Source: Thermohalobaculum sediminis (GTDB taxonomy: Bacteria; Pseudomonadota; Alphaproteobacteria; Rhodobacterales; Rhodobacteraceae). From it: a stretch of DNA of 64,000 nucleotides. The stretch lies in the NCBI RefSeq assembly GCF_023487995.1, contig NZ_JAMFKN010000010.1, forward strand, positions 1-64,000, in the 5' to 3' direction. Within the stretch, counting starts at the first letter, position 1. Each line of letters opens with the position of its first letter. The position numbers were made by a program, and so were the translations under genes. The notes beneath the pieces are model-generated. The model was given only the letters and a program-made list of their open reading frames with translations, made no database searches and was not told the DNA's origin. Of the stretch, positions 1 to 8,274 are shown one piece after another.

Positions 1-118
1 GTGTAGTGATAGGTCGAGCGCGGCGCCGGAACCGCGCGGCAGGCGCGGCGGATCGAGACCCGGAACGCCGCCTTCACCAAGTCGATCATCTCTCTGCCCC
101 GCTCCGGCGTCAGATCTT
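1..118 (-). CDS. IS3-family transposase OrfB, N-terminal fragment (window edge)
   Basis: Reading the minus strand one frame back from the end of orfA gives an open frame running off the window start: DLTPERGREMIDLVKAAF, then VSIRRACRAVPAPRSTYHY. This is the familiar beginning of IS3 OrfB, a short helical region before the DDE catalytic core. No independent start codon is needed, because the frame is entered from orfA by a -1 slip on the A8 run at 117-124. The catalytic DDE residues lie outside the window, so it cannot be judged whether the transposase is intact. Confidence 0.7.
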
Positions 119-376
119 TTTTTTGATGACCTCGGTCAGCATCTCCTTGTCCAGGGTCAGGTCGGCGACAAGCTTCCGCAGTCGGCCGTTCTCCTCCTCG
201 AGCTGCTTCAAGCGCCGCACCTCTGACGGCATCAGGCCACCATAAACCTTCTTCCAGCGAAAGAATGTGGCCTGGCTGATCCCCATCTTGCGGCACACCT
301 CCTCGACAGAGGTGCCAGCCTCCGCCTGGTTCAGTGCGAACGCGATCTGCTGATCGGTAAACTTGGACTTCTTCAT
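110..376 (-). CDS. IS3-family transposase OrfA (helix-turn-helix)
   Basis: This is an 88-residue DNA-binding subunit of an IS3-type transposase. Residues ~5-50 form the HTH_8/transposase-8 fold (FTDQQIAFALNQAEAGTS, ISQATFFRWKKVYGG), followed by the leucine-zipper-like stretch LKQLEEENGRLRKLVADL that mediates dimerisation. The frame ends in KKKI-stop on a run of eight A residues (117-124, read as A8 on the minus strand), a classic slippery site for producing the OrfAB fusion transposase. Length and motif order match full-length OrfA, so this half of the element is intact. Confidence 0.9.
   Translation of the reverse strand: MKKSKFTDQQIAFALNQAEAGTSVEEVCRKMGISQATFFRWKKVYGGLMPSEVRRLKQLEEENGRLRKLVADLTLDKEMLTEVIKKKI
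117..124 (-). other. A8 slippery site for OrfA-OrfB -1 frameshift
   Basis: Eight consecutive A residues on the minus strand encode the KK near the end of orfA. A slip of one base back leads into the orfB frame (…KKDLTPERG). This is the usual arrangement for programmed translational frameshifting in IS3-family elements. I did not identify a definite downstream stimulatory stem-loop. Confidence 0.7.
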
Positions 377-653
377 CGGCTACTGCCCCTCCATCCTGGG
401 CGATCATAGCCGGAGAACTCTCACTCACACTGGTCCAGGAAACCGGGAGGAGACCACCCGCCAGGGCCCCGGGCTTCGAGCGGAGCCTCCTGCCCTTGGC
501 GACGTTCTCCGAGGCCCCGGCTCGGGACCGGGGCGGTGGCGTCGTCTCGCATGGGTTCCGATCAGTGCGCGCTGGTATCAAACCTCGCGACGGGGGCGGC
601 GCATACGGGCGGGATCGGTCGCTCCGCAACGCGTCGGGATGTCACCGAATGAA

Positions 654-676
654 AAAGGGCGCCGGCGGCGCCCTTT
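654..676 (-). terminator. Rho-independent terminator after bactofilin gene
   Basis: The stem AAAGGGCGCC / GGCGCCCTTT (10 bp) has a 3-nt loop. On the minus strand it is followed by more T residues (A run at 652-656 on the plus strand). It lies 26 bases past the bactofilin stop codon and should end the M23-bactofilin transcript. The rest of the stretch 457-701 holds no convincing gene. Confidence 0.8.
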
Positions 677-701
677 CCGTGTTCCCGGGGACGTCGTGCT
701 G

Positions 702-1223
702 TCAGCCCGCGTCCGCCGCTGCCGCGCGGGGCGTAGTCCGGTTGCCCGAGTTACCCAGCGGGTCCTCCTGGCGCTGCACCGAGCCCTCGAAATGCGCGCC
801 CGACTCGATCGCGATCGTCTTGTGCACGATGTCACCCTCGACGCGCGCCGACGCGGTCAGCCGCACCTTGAGCCCGCGCACCCGGCCCACGACCTTGCCG
901 TTGACGACGACATCGTCCGCGACGATCTCGCCGTTGATCTCGGCGCTTTCACCCACGGTCAGAAGGTGGGCACGCACGTCGCCCTCGATCTTGCCCTCGA
1001 CCTGGATGTCGCCCGAGGTGATCACATTGCCCTTGATCGTGAGGTCGCTCGACAGGAGCGAGGGCGAGGGCTTCGGCTTGGCCGCGTAGGTCGGGGTCGG
1101 TGCCGTGGCCGACGCCGAAGCTGGCGCCGCGCTGGCTGAACTGGTCGAGCCCACGGTCGGCGCCGGGCCGCGCGGCTGTTCCGTCTTGTCGGTGGTTTCG
1201 CTGATCTTGCTCTTAGAGAACAT
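702..1223 (-). CDS. Bactofilin (polymer-forming cytoskeletal protein)
   Basis: This 173-residue protein belongs to the bactofilin (DUF583) family, which self-assembles into membrane-associated filaments that position envelope enzymes. The N-terminal ~60 residues are Ser/Ala/Pro/Thr-rich and probably disordered. Residues ~60-150 form the right-handed beta-helix, with repeating G-x-[IV] turns (KGNVITSGDIQVEGKIEGDV, GEIVADDVVVNGKVVGRVRG). A short disordered tail follows. Its ATG overlaps the end of the upstream M23 endopeptidase gene by 11 bases, so the two are translationally coupled. Bactofilin-M23 pairs are common in alphaproteobacteria, where the filament recruits the peptidase; that role is inferred here. 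Confidence 0.93.
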   Translation of the reverse strand: MFSKSKISETTDKTEQPRGPAPTVGSTSSASAAPASASATAPTPTYAAKPKPSPSLLSSDLTIKGNVITSGDIQVEGKIEGDVRAHLLTVGESAEINGEIVADDVVVNGKVVGRVRGLKVRLTASARVEGDIVHKTIAIESGAHFEGSVQRQEDPLGNSGNRTTPRAAAADAG

Positions 1224-2544
1224 CTCTTGCCGCCTCTATGAACTTCATCGGATTGACGGGTTCATCGTCGATCCGGACTTCGTAATGCAGATGGGTCCCG
1301 GTGCTGCGCCCCGTGTTGCCCATGTCTGCGATGAGATCGCCCCGCTCGACGCGTTGACCCAAGGTTACGCGGGCGCGGTCGAGGTGAGCATAGACAGTTT
1401 CGAACCCGAAAGCATGCCGAATCTTGACCATCACGCCATAGCCGCGCTGGCGCCCGGCATAGATCACGACACCGTCTGCCGTCGCGTGCACCGGCGTGCC
1501 GCGAGGCCCGGCGATGTCGATCCCGGCATGCATCGACATGCGCCGGCGCAGCGGGTCGCGGCGCGGCCCGAAGTTCGACGTGTAGCGGCCGCCCGACACA
1601 GGCAGCGCGAAGGGCAGCCGCTCGGCTGCGAAGCGCATCAGGTTCACCTGCTCGAGGTCCTGGATCAGGCTCGCGACCCTGCGGTCGCCCTCGTCCCCGG
1701 GGGTCTCGCCGTCCTCGATCGGCTCGAACGGGCCGCCCGAGCCGGAATAGTCGCGCGCCAGCTCGCCCAGGATCCGGTCGAGGTCGACATTGGCGCGGCG
1801 GAACATCTTCTCGAGTCCCGTGAGCCCGAACTGCGTGGCGCCCTCAAGCTGTGCCAGCAGCCGCTCCTGCCGCGCCTCGTAGCTGCCAAGCTCGGATTCG
1901 AGCTCGGCCACGCGCTCGTTCAGCGTCTCGCGGCGCGCGATGGCGAAGTCGCGCTCGGTGATCACCTCGTCGATCGCCCCGCTCACCGAGCCGAGCGTCG
2001 CCGCCAGCCCGTTGCGCGAGGCCTGTGCGTCGGCAAGGCCGAGCCGCAGGGCGATGAGCTCGCCGCCCAGGCGCTCGAGCCGCTCCTCCGCCTCGCGCCG
2101 GGCGCGGTTCAGGGAATCGACCTCGAAGCGCAGCGCGGCCACCTCGGTCTCGACCTCGTTCAGCTCGTGCGTCGCGCGCACCAGGTGCTGCTGCTTCTCG
2201 GAGAGCCGCGCGGTGGCGGCCTCGCGCCGCTCGTTGGCGCGGTTCAGTTCTTCCTCGAGCGCGATCTGCCGGGTTTCCATGGCGGCGATGCGGGCCTCGT
2301 AGGCCTCCTGCATCGCCGAGAGGCGCCCCTCGGCGCCCTTCACGTCGAGGGCGTTCGAGACGAAGGCATGCGTCGCGAACCCCGTCCAGCCGATCGCGGC
2401 GGCCGTGACGGCCGCGATGGCAAGCTGCGAAACCGGCCCGAGCGAGAAATACCTGGTTCGATTTCCGCTCCGCACGTAAACGCGCCGTTCCGGCAGCAGC
2501 CTCGACAAACGCTGCGAGGGCCCACCCTCATCGCTCGGCGTCAT
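1213..2544 (-). CDS. M23-family murein endopeptidase, DUF5930-type N-terminus
   Basis: This 443-residue membrane-anchored peptidoglycan endopeptidase has a short cytoplasmic N-terminus, one transmembrane helix at ~38-60 and a long coiled coil at ~70-235 rich in Glu, Arg and Leu. The C-terminal M23 (LytM) domain spans ~325-430. The zinc-site motifs are present (HAGIDIA with H-x3-D, and HLHYEV with H-x-H), so it looks catalytically active. The N-terminal architecture matches the DUF5930 proteins of Rhodobacterales. It is the first gene of the bactofilin operon, with a good promoter at 2608-2636 and a GAGG ribosome-binding site upstream of the ATG. Confidence 0.92.
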   Translation of the reverse strand: MTPSDEGGPSQRLSRLLPERRVYVRSGNRTRYFSLGPVSQLAIAAVTAAAIGWTGFATHAFVSNALDVKGAEGRLSAMQEAYEARIAAMETRQIALEEELNRANERREAATARLSEKQQHLVRATHELNEVETEVAALRFEVDSLNRARREAEERLERLGGELIALRLGLADAQASRNGLAATLGSVSGAIDEVITERDFAIARRETLNERVAELESELGSYEARQERLLAQLEGATQFGLTGLEKMFRRANVDLDRILGELARDYSGSGGPFEPIEDGETPGDEGDRRVASLIQDLEQVNLMRFAAERLPFALPVSGGRYTSNFGPRRDPLRRRMSMHAGIDIAGPRGTPVHATADGVVIYAGRQRGYGVMVKIRHAFGFETVYAHLDRARVTLGQRVERGDLIADMGNTGRSTGTHLHYEVRIDDEPVNPMKFIEAARDVL

Positions 2545-3013
2545 GCAGTGCCGCTCCTCACTGACCTCGTGTCCCGAAAATTTTTTATTCTGCGTCTTTT
2601 GCGCAACGCTATATCGGATGGGGCCACCTCAGGCAAACGTTTTTGCCCGCGCACACACCCCCGTGACAGAAGGAAAAAACGCAGTGACCGGCCCGGACGC
2701 GACGCCTTGCATGCAGCACCCCCACGCTGTGCCGCACGGTCTTCGCGGCCCGCTCCCGCGGCGCCGAATGGCGTCTGCCGCAACCCGCAAAGCCGTGGCG
2801 GAGCGGCGGACGCCACAATCTATAGCGCGCGAGCCGGGTCTGCGGCAAGCGGTGGATAAGCATCGCGGTCAGGCGACCCGGTCAGGAATGCCGGCGCAGG
2901 GCGCGACCGGCAGATCCGCATGCAGGACGGAGAGGCTCCGGCCGGGCCGGAGCGGAGCTTTCCGACCGGGCCGGCCGGGGCCTCGCCGCCGATTCGCGAC
3001 CGCGCCGCTGGCG
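2545..3013. other. 469-base intergenic region, promoters for the M23-bactofilin operon
   Basis: There is no convincing gene here; the short open frames on both strands look like GC-rich noise. On the minus strand there are two promoter-like pairs: a proximal one at 2608-2636 (listed separately) and a distal TTGCCG (2843-2848) with an 18-base spacer to TATAGA (2819-2824). The distal one would give either a ~270-nt leader or a separate small transcript. A G+C-rich hairpin at 2935-2953 sits ~60 bases beyond the peroxiredoxin stop but lacks a T tract. Confidence 0.45.
2608..2636 (-). promoter_or_regulatory. Sigma70-type promoter for M23-bactofilin operon
   Basis: On the minus strand, TTGCCT (2636-2631) is separated by exactly 17 bases from TATAGC (2613-2608). 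This predicts transcription start near 2601 and a leader of ~57 bases before the ATG at 2544. The same -10 hexamer occurs in the rne promoter at 26212. Confidence 0.55.
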
Positions 3014-3490
3014 TCACAGCGCGCGGACGGCCTCCAGCACCTCGGCGACATGGCCGGGCACCTTCACGTTGCGCCAGACCCGCGCGATGCGCCCGTCGCG
3101 TCCGATCAGGTAGGTCGCGCGCTCGATGCCCATGTAGCTCTTGCCGTACATCGACTTCTCGACCCAGACGCCATAGCGCTCGCACAGGTCGCTGCTCTCG
3201 TCCGAGGCCAGAATGACCTTCAGCCCATGCTTGGCGGCGAACTTGTCGTGCTTCTTCGCCGGGTCCTTCGATACCCCGATGACCGCAGCACCCGCGGCAC
3301 CGAACTCGGCGATTGCCTCGGAGAAGTCGACCGCCTCGCGGGTGCAGCCGGGGGTGTCGTCCTTGGGGTAGAAATAGAGCACGACCGGCTTGCCCGCATG
3401 ATCGGCGAGCGACACGGTCGTCCCGCCCGTTCCCGGAAGCGAGAAGCTCGGTGCCGCGTCGCCGATCGCGGGGGAGTGGGTGTCCGTCAT
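3014..3490 (-). CDS. bcp: Thioredoxin-dependent thiol peroxidase, Bcp/PrxQ family
   Basis: This 158-residue cytoplasmic peroxiredoxin reduces H2O2 and organic hydroperoxides. The family signature YPKDDTPGCT carries the peroxidatic Cys49. The residue five positions later, Cys in E. coli Bcp, is Val here (TREAVDF), so the usual nearby resolving Cys is absent. Cys103 (SSDLCERYG) could act as a distant resolving residue, or the enzyme may work in a 1-Cys mode. I chose the ATG at 3490 rather than 3571 because it starts the conserved domain and is preceded by GAGGATCGACAC, a good ribosome-binding site. Confidence 0.93.
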   Translation of the reverse strand: MTDTHSPAIGDAAPSFSLPGTGGTTVSLADHAGKPVVLYFYPKDDTPGCTREAVDFSEAIAEFGAAGAAVIGVSKDPAKKHDKFAAKHGLKVILASDESSDLCERYGVWVEKSMYGKSYMGIERATYLIGRDGRIARVWRNVKVPGHVAEVLEAVRAL

Positions 3491-3684
3491 GTGTCGATCC
3501 TCGTTGGTCAGGGAAAGGCTCGGCGCCCTTACGAGGCGCCGCACGAAGCCGCGATCCCACGCCCATTGCAACGGCGCGGCGCAGCGAGCAAGTTAAGTCA
3601 GGGCGGTGAACTGACAAGCCGGAAGCGGCGACTGGGCAGGACGGGGCGGGGCGTGCGGTCGGCTGCTCCGACGGAACGGAGCGG

Positions 3685-6600
3685 ATGGGCCTCCTCTCGG
3701 CATTTCGGGACGGGAACTCGCAGGCGCAGGATCGCGCGCGGCCGGGCATCGCGATGCGTGCCTGCGCGCTTGCGGCAGATCTGTGCTGGGGCGCGTGCCG
3801 CAACGGTCTGCGGCTGTGCCTCGCGGCGGTGATGCTGGCGCTGGTCGCGGCCGGGGCGGTGACGCTCGCGCTGCGCTCGGGGCCGATCGAGGTGCCCGCG
3901 CTCGCCGCGTTGGTCGCGGACGAGGTGAACGCGGGGCAGGGCGAGCTGCGCCTCTCCATCGGAACCGGGCTGATCGCCCTGACCCGGCGCGCCGGCGAGC
4001 CCGCCCTGCGCTTCCGCGACGTCGAGCTGCGCTCGGCCGAGGGGGACCTGCTGCTCGCGGTCCCCGAGATGGGGGCGCGGTTCAGCCTCGCGCGGCTCAT
4101 CGCCGGCGAGGTGCGGGTGAGCCGCCTGTTCCTTCGCGGCCCGACCGCCGAGATCGTGCGCGAGCCGGATGGCCGCTGGCGCCTCGGCCTCGGGACCGGG
4201 ATGACGCTGTCGCAGGGTACCGTCGATCCAGCCTCGGGGCCCGACGCGCCCGTGCCGGAGGCCGCGGGCGGCGAGGCCGACGGGGAGCGCCGAGCCGAGC
4301 GAGGCTTTGCCGTGGCCGGCGCGCTCCTCCACGGGCTGGCCGGGGGCGATGCCGCGCTGGCCGAGCTGGAGCTCCTCAGCGCCCTCACCATCCGCGATGC
4401 CCGGCTGACCTATCGCAACGCGGCGACCGGCGAGAGCTGGGTGACGGACGGCGCGACCCTGCGCGCGCGGCGCGACGGCGACGGCATGACGGCGGTGCTT
4501 GGCGTCGAGCTTGCCGAGAAGGCGGCCTCTCCACTCCGCACCGTGCGCGTCGCGCTTCGGCGGACCAGGGGTATCGAGGGGACCGAGATCGACCTCTCGC
4601 TGCACGGCGTGCGCCCGGCTCGGCTGGCCGACGGCGTGCCCGAACTGGACTGGCTCGCGCTGATCGACGCCCCGGTGGATGCGATCCTCGGCGGCCGGCT
4701 GGCCGATGACGGCCGGCTTGGCGTCGTCTCGGGCACGCTCTACGCGGGCGAGGGGGGCTTCGTCGGGACCGATGGCGCCCGCCTCGGCCCGGCCGGGTTC
4801 GACGCGCTGAAGATGGCCGTCACCTACGAGCCTGCGACCGAGCGGCTCGCGCTGTCGGAGATGGCGGTCTCGGGCGATGCCGGGTCGGTCGAGCTCGCGG
4901 GCTTCGTCGATGTCGAGCGGGACGATGCGGACCGGCTTCTGGGGATGGCGGGCCAGCTTGGGATCGCGCGGCTCGACCTCGACCTGCCCGAGCACTTCGC
5001 CGCGCCGCTGAGCTTCGACGGGGGCGAGCTGGTGGCCCGCGTCGGCTTCGAGCCGGTGACGGTCGAGATCGCCGCCGCGCGGCTCGACCAGGGCGCCTTC
5101 ACGCTCGAGGCAGCGGGCCGCTTGCTGCGCGGGGCGGAGGGCTGGCAGGCCGACATGCGGGCGGAGGGGCGAAACCTGACGGTGGCGGGCCTCAAGGCGC
5201 ACTGGCCGCTGCCCTTCGCCCCCAATGCGCGGAGCTGGGTGGCCGAGCACCTGCAATCGGGCGCGATCGAAATGCTGGTGGCCCAGTTCCGGAGCGGGCC
5301 GGGCACGCCGCAAGTGAGCCTCGATTTCAGCTATCGGGACCTCGTGTCGCGGTATCTGGGCGACATGCCGCCGATCCGCAATGCGGCGGGGCGCGGCTTC
5401 CTGCGTCTCGACGAGTTCATGCTCGAGATGGACGAGGGGCACGTCACGCCGGTCGAGGGGGCCGATGTCGCGCTCGACGGCTCGCGGCTCAGGATCAGCG
5501 ACCTTTGGGGTCCGCGCACGCCTGCCGAGATCGACCTGAGGGGAACCGGCAAGCTGGGCGCGATCCTTGGGCTGATCGACCGTGAGCCTCTCGGGCTGGT
5601 CTCGAAGCTCGGCCTCGATCCCGCGGCGATCGAAGGAGAGGCGACCGTGGGGACCCGGCTGGGCTTTCCGCTACTGAAGGATCTGCTGCTCGAGGACGTG
5701 GAGGCTGACGCCGAAGCGCGTATCGAGGCGCTCGAGATGGCGCTGCAGACCGGGGCGGGGGAGCCGGTCGCGGTCGCGGGCCAGTCGGTTCGGCTGACCG
5801 CCTCGACGCGCGAGATGACGGTTTCGGGCGATGTGACGGCGGATGGCGTCCCATTGACCGTCGACTGGCGCGAGATCTACGGCGCGACGCCCGAGCGGCG
5901 CGAGATCGTCGCCCAAGGCCGCGCGACGCCGGGGCTGCTGGCGCGGTTCGGTGCGGCGCTTCCGGGCTTCGAGGCCGGAGCCGCCGAGATCCTCGCCCGC
6001 CTGTCGCAGGAGGGCGCGGCGCCGCCCGCCCTGTCGGTTTCGGCCGATCTGGCCGAGGCGCGCCTCGCGCTGCCGGAGCTGGGCTGGTCGAAGGCTGCGG
6101 GCGTGCCCGCGACGATCGAGGCCCAGGCGCGGCTCGGCCGCTCGGGCGGCGCCGAGATCACCGCCTTCGGCCTCGACGCGCCGGGCCTCGCGGCGCAGGG
6201 GACGCTCATGGTCGGGCCGTCGGGCGAGGTCGAGCGGGCCGCGGTCAGCCGCGTCGTGCTGGACGAGCGGGCCGATCTCGGGATCGTCTATTCCCGGCTG
6301 GGCGCGCGCGGGATCGCGGCGACGGTCCGCGGGCGCAGGCTCGATCTGTCGCTGCTCGACGACGTTCTGGGGGACGCGGACGGCGCGGCCGACGGTGCGG
6401 CAACGGCCGAGGCGGCCCCGCCCGGGCTTCCGGCGCCGCTCGCCGTCGAGTTCGATATCGAGGACTTGGCGCTGACCCCGAAACTGGGGATCCGCTCGGC
6501 CCGCGGGCGTGCCGACCGCGGCGAGGACGGCATGGTGAAGGTTGCGCTCGCCGGGGCGCTGAACGGCAAGGCGCCGGTGGATGCGAGCCTGCTGCTGCCG

Positions 6601-7230
6601 GCCGAGGGCGCAGGCACGCTCGAACTCGCTGCGCCCGATGCGGGGGCGTTCCTGCGAGCAACGGGCATCTCGGAAACCGCCCGCGACGGGCGCCTCACGC
6701 TGGCCGCCAAGCTGCATGACGGTGGCCTCGACCAGCTCGACGGCACGGTGCGCATGTCGGACATCACCCTCCGGGACGCCCCGACATTCGAGGGAATACT
6801 CAACAAGGGTGGCATCACGCAGGTGATGGCCGGCGGCCTTGCGTTCTCGAACGTCCAGATGCCGTTCGCATACGAGGCGGGCGTCATCACGCTTGGCACG
6901 ACGATTGCCACCGGGCCCGCGCTGGCCGTCAAGCTCGACGGCACGATCGACGAGGAGACGGGCGCTCTCGACCTCGCGGGGGTGATCTCGCCCGCCTATG
7001 CGCTGACCGGCGTGCTCGACAACATCCCGCTGCTCGGGGCGCTCTTGTCCGGGGGCAAGGGCGAGGGCATCCTCGCCATGACCTTCGCGGTCGGCGGCAC
7101 GATCGAGGAGCCCAGCTACACGGTCAACCCGCTCTCGCTGCTCACGCCGGGCATCCTGCGCCGGATCTTCACCTCGAAGGCGCGCGAGCCGGACGAACGC
7201 TTCCTCGAGGGGCTGGAGCGCGACGAGTGA
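3685..7230 (+). CDS. AsmA/YhdP-like giant envelope protein (DUF3971-type)
   Basis: This 1181-residue protein has one N-terminal transmembrane helix (~39-62, LCLAAVMLALVAAGAVTLAL) and a long periplasmic part of repeating beta-strand/Gly-Asp segments. It ends in an AsmA-like C-terminal region (DGTIDEETGALDLAGVISPAY…LTPGILRRIF). This organisation matches the YhdP/TamB/AsmA group, which forms beta-groove bridges for phospholipid transport between inner and outer membranes; the exact role here is inferred. The gene stands alone, 195 bases from the divergent bcp start and 22 bases before the convergent gluQ stop. An internal ATG at 3754 is an alternative start that keeps the membrane helix. Confidence 0.8.
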   Translation: MGLLSAFRDGNSQAQDRARPGIAMRACALAADLCWGACRNGLRLCLAAVMLALVAAGAVTLALRSGPIEVPALAALVADEVNAGQGELRLSIGTGLIALTRRAGEPALRFRDVELRSAEGDLLLAVPEMGARFSLARLIAGEVRVSRLFLRGPTAEIVREPDGRWRLGLGTGMTLSQGTVDPASGPDAPVPEAAGGEADGERRAERGFAVAGALLHGLAGGDAALAELELLSALTIRDARLTYRNAATGESWVTDGATLRARRDGDGMTAVLGVELAEKAASPLRTVRVALRRTRGIEGTEIDLSLHGVRPARLADGVPELDWLALIDAPVDAILGGRLADDGRLGVVSGTLYAGEGGFVGTDGARLGPAGFDALKMAVTYEPATERLALSEMAVSGDAGSVELAGFVDVERDDADRLLGMAGQLGIARLDLDLPEHFAAPLSFDGGELVARVGFEPVTVEIAAARLDQGAFTLEAAGRLLRGAEGWQADMRAEGRNLTVAGLKAHWPLPFAPNARSWVAEHLQSGAIEMLVAQFRSGPGTPQVSLDFSYRDLVSRYLGDMPPIRNAAGRGFLRLDEFMLEMDEGHVTPVEGADVALDGSRLRISDLWGPRTPAEIDLRGTGKLGAILGLIDREPLGLVSKLGLDPAAIEGEATVGTRLGFPLLKDLLLEDVEADAEARIEALEMALQTGAGEPVAVAGQSVRLTASTREMTVSGDVTADGVPLTVDWREIYGATPERREIVAQGRATPGLLARFGAALPGFEAGAAEILARLSQEGAAPPALSVSADLAEARLALPELGWSKAAGVPATIEAQARLGRSGGAEITAFGLDAPGLAAQGTLMVGPSGEVERAAVSRVVLDERADLGIVYSRLGARGIAATVRGRRLDLSLLDDVLGDADGAADGAATAEAAPPGLPAPLAVEFDIEDLALTPKLGIRSARGRADRGEDGMVKVALAGALNGKAPVDASLLLPAEGAGTLELAAPDAGAFLRATGISETARDGRLTLAAKLHDGGLDQLDGTVRMSDITLRDAPTFEGILNKGGITQVMAGGLAFSNVQMPFAYEAGVITLGTTIATGPALAVKLDGTIDEETGALDLAGVISPAYALTGVLDNIPLLGALLSGGKGEGILAMTFAVGGTIEEPSYTVNPLSLLTPGILRRIFTSKAREPDERFLEGLERDE

Positions 7231-7252
7231 CGCGGCCGGATCCCGGCCCGCC

Positions 7253-8122
7253 TCAGACCACTCCCAGACCGGCCAGGATCTCGCGCGGCGTCGCGCCCGC
7301 GGCCCTCAGGGCCGCGACGCTCAGGTCCCGGTCGCGCTTGGCAAGCCGCCGACCCGACGCGTCCCGGATCAGGCGGTGGTGGCGGTATTCGGGCTCGGGC
7401 AGACCGAGGGCCGCCTGCAACAGGCGCTGGACCGGCGTCGCCGCGAACAGGTCGCGCCCGCGCGTCACCCGCGTCACGCCCTGGAAGGCGTCGTCCAGCA
7501 CCACCGCGAGGTGATAGGCGGGCGCGCCGTCGCGGCGGCGCAGCACGATGTCCCCGGTCGCCGCCAGCAGGGCGGCTGGGTCGAGCATGATGCGCCCGGT
7601 TTCGCCGTCGGGTCCCGCGTCGTGTTCGGTGAAGCCGAGCCTGCCAACTGCCGCGGCCCCGCCGAGCGCCGCGATTGCCGCCGCGAGGTCGAGCCGGATG
7701 GCCGCGGGCCCGTCACCCGCCGGGCGCCCGCGGCAGGTTCCGGGGTAGACGATGCCGTCGGGGCCATGCGCGGCGGCTCCCCCCTCCTGCGGCGCCGAGG
7801 CGGCCTCGGCGATGTCGCGGCGCGAGCAGGTGCAGCGATAGGTCAGCCCGCGCACCCCGAGCGTCGCCAGCGCCGCCGCGTATGCCGCGAGCCGCGAGGA
7901 CTGGAACAGCACCTCGCCATCCCAGTCGATCCCGAGCCACGCGAGGTCGCGCAGGATCCCCGCGACATGCTCTGGGCGCGCGCGCTCGCGGTCGAGGTCC
8001 TCGATGCGCAGCAGGAATCGCCCGCCCGCCGCCCGCGCGCCCGACCAGCCCAGCCAGGCCGAGAAGGCATGGCCAAGGTGCAACTCGCCCGTCGGGCTGG
8101 GCGCGAAGCGGTCGGTCAGCAT
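7253..8122 (-). CDS. gluQ: Glutamyl-Q tRNA(Asp) synthetase
   Basis: This 289-residue truncated GluRS paralogue lacks the anticodon-binding domain. It attaches glutamate to the queuosine base at position 34 of tRNA(Asp). The HIGH-type motif is PSPTGELHLGHA (~8-19) and the KMSKS equivalent is RLAKRD near the C-terminus. The zinc-binding CxC…Y…C pattern (YRCTCSRR … YPGTCRG) is present. It needs queuosine-modified tRNA, which fits with tgt at 11.0 kb in the same window. It converges on the AsmA-like gene. Confidence 0.94.
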   Translation of the reverse strand: MLTDRFAPSPTGELHLGHAFSAWLGWSGARAAGGRFLLRIEDLDRERARPEHVAGILRDLAWLGIDWDGEVLFQSSRLAAYAAALATLGVRGLTYRCTCSRRDIAEAASAPQEGGAAAHGPDGIVYPGTCRGRPAGDGPAAIRLDLAAAIAALGGAAAVGRLGFTEHDAGPDGETGRIMLDPAALLAATGDIVLRRRDGAPAYHLAVVLDDAFQGVTRVTRGRDLFAATPVQRLLQAALGLPEPEYRHHRLIRDASGRRLAKRDRDLSVAALRAAGATPREILAGLGVV

Positions 8123-8274
8123 GCCCGCCTCGGGTTCGTGCCCACGGGGCAGGGCGGGCGCGGCCGCGCATTGCTCAACCGCCGGCTGCGGCAGCGTGGC
8201 TTATTGCGCCGCACCATCATCTGCGATACCGTCTCGCAAATGCAGCAATCCGTCAGGCGAGCAGGATAGACACG

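Larger units (their letters stand above)
1..456 (-). mobile_element. IS3-family insertion sequence, left part outside window
   Basis: The first ~456 bases carry the 5' part of an IS3-family element read on the minus strand: orfA, a poly-A slippery site and the start of orfB. The right end is placed at about 456 because the minus strand there begins TGGTCTCCTCCCGG, and IS3-family ends usually start with TG. The other terminal repeat lies outside the window, so neither the repeat pair nor a target duplication can be confirmed. The two-frame arrangement resembles the IS407/IS2-like groups; the exact group is not certain. Confidence 0.75.

Noticed and set aside
2935-2953. Hairpin as terminator for bcp
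   Set aside because: It has a good stem but no T tract on the minus strand and lies ~60 bases past the stop; too weak to list.
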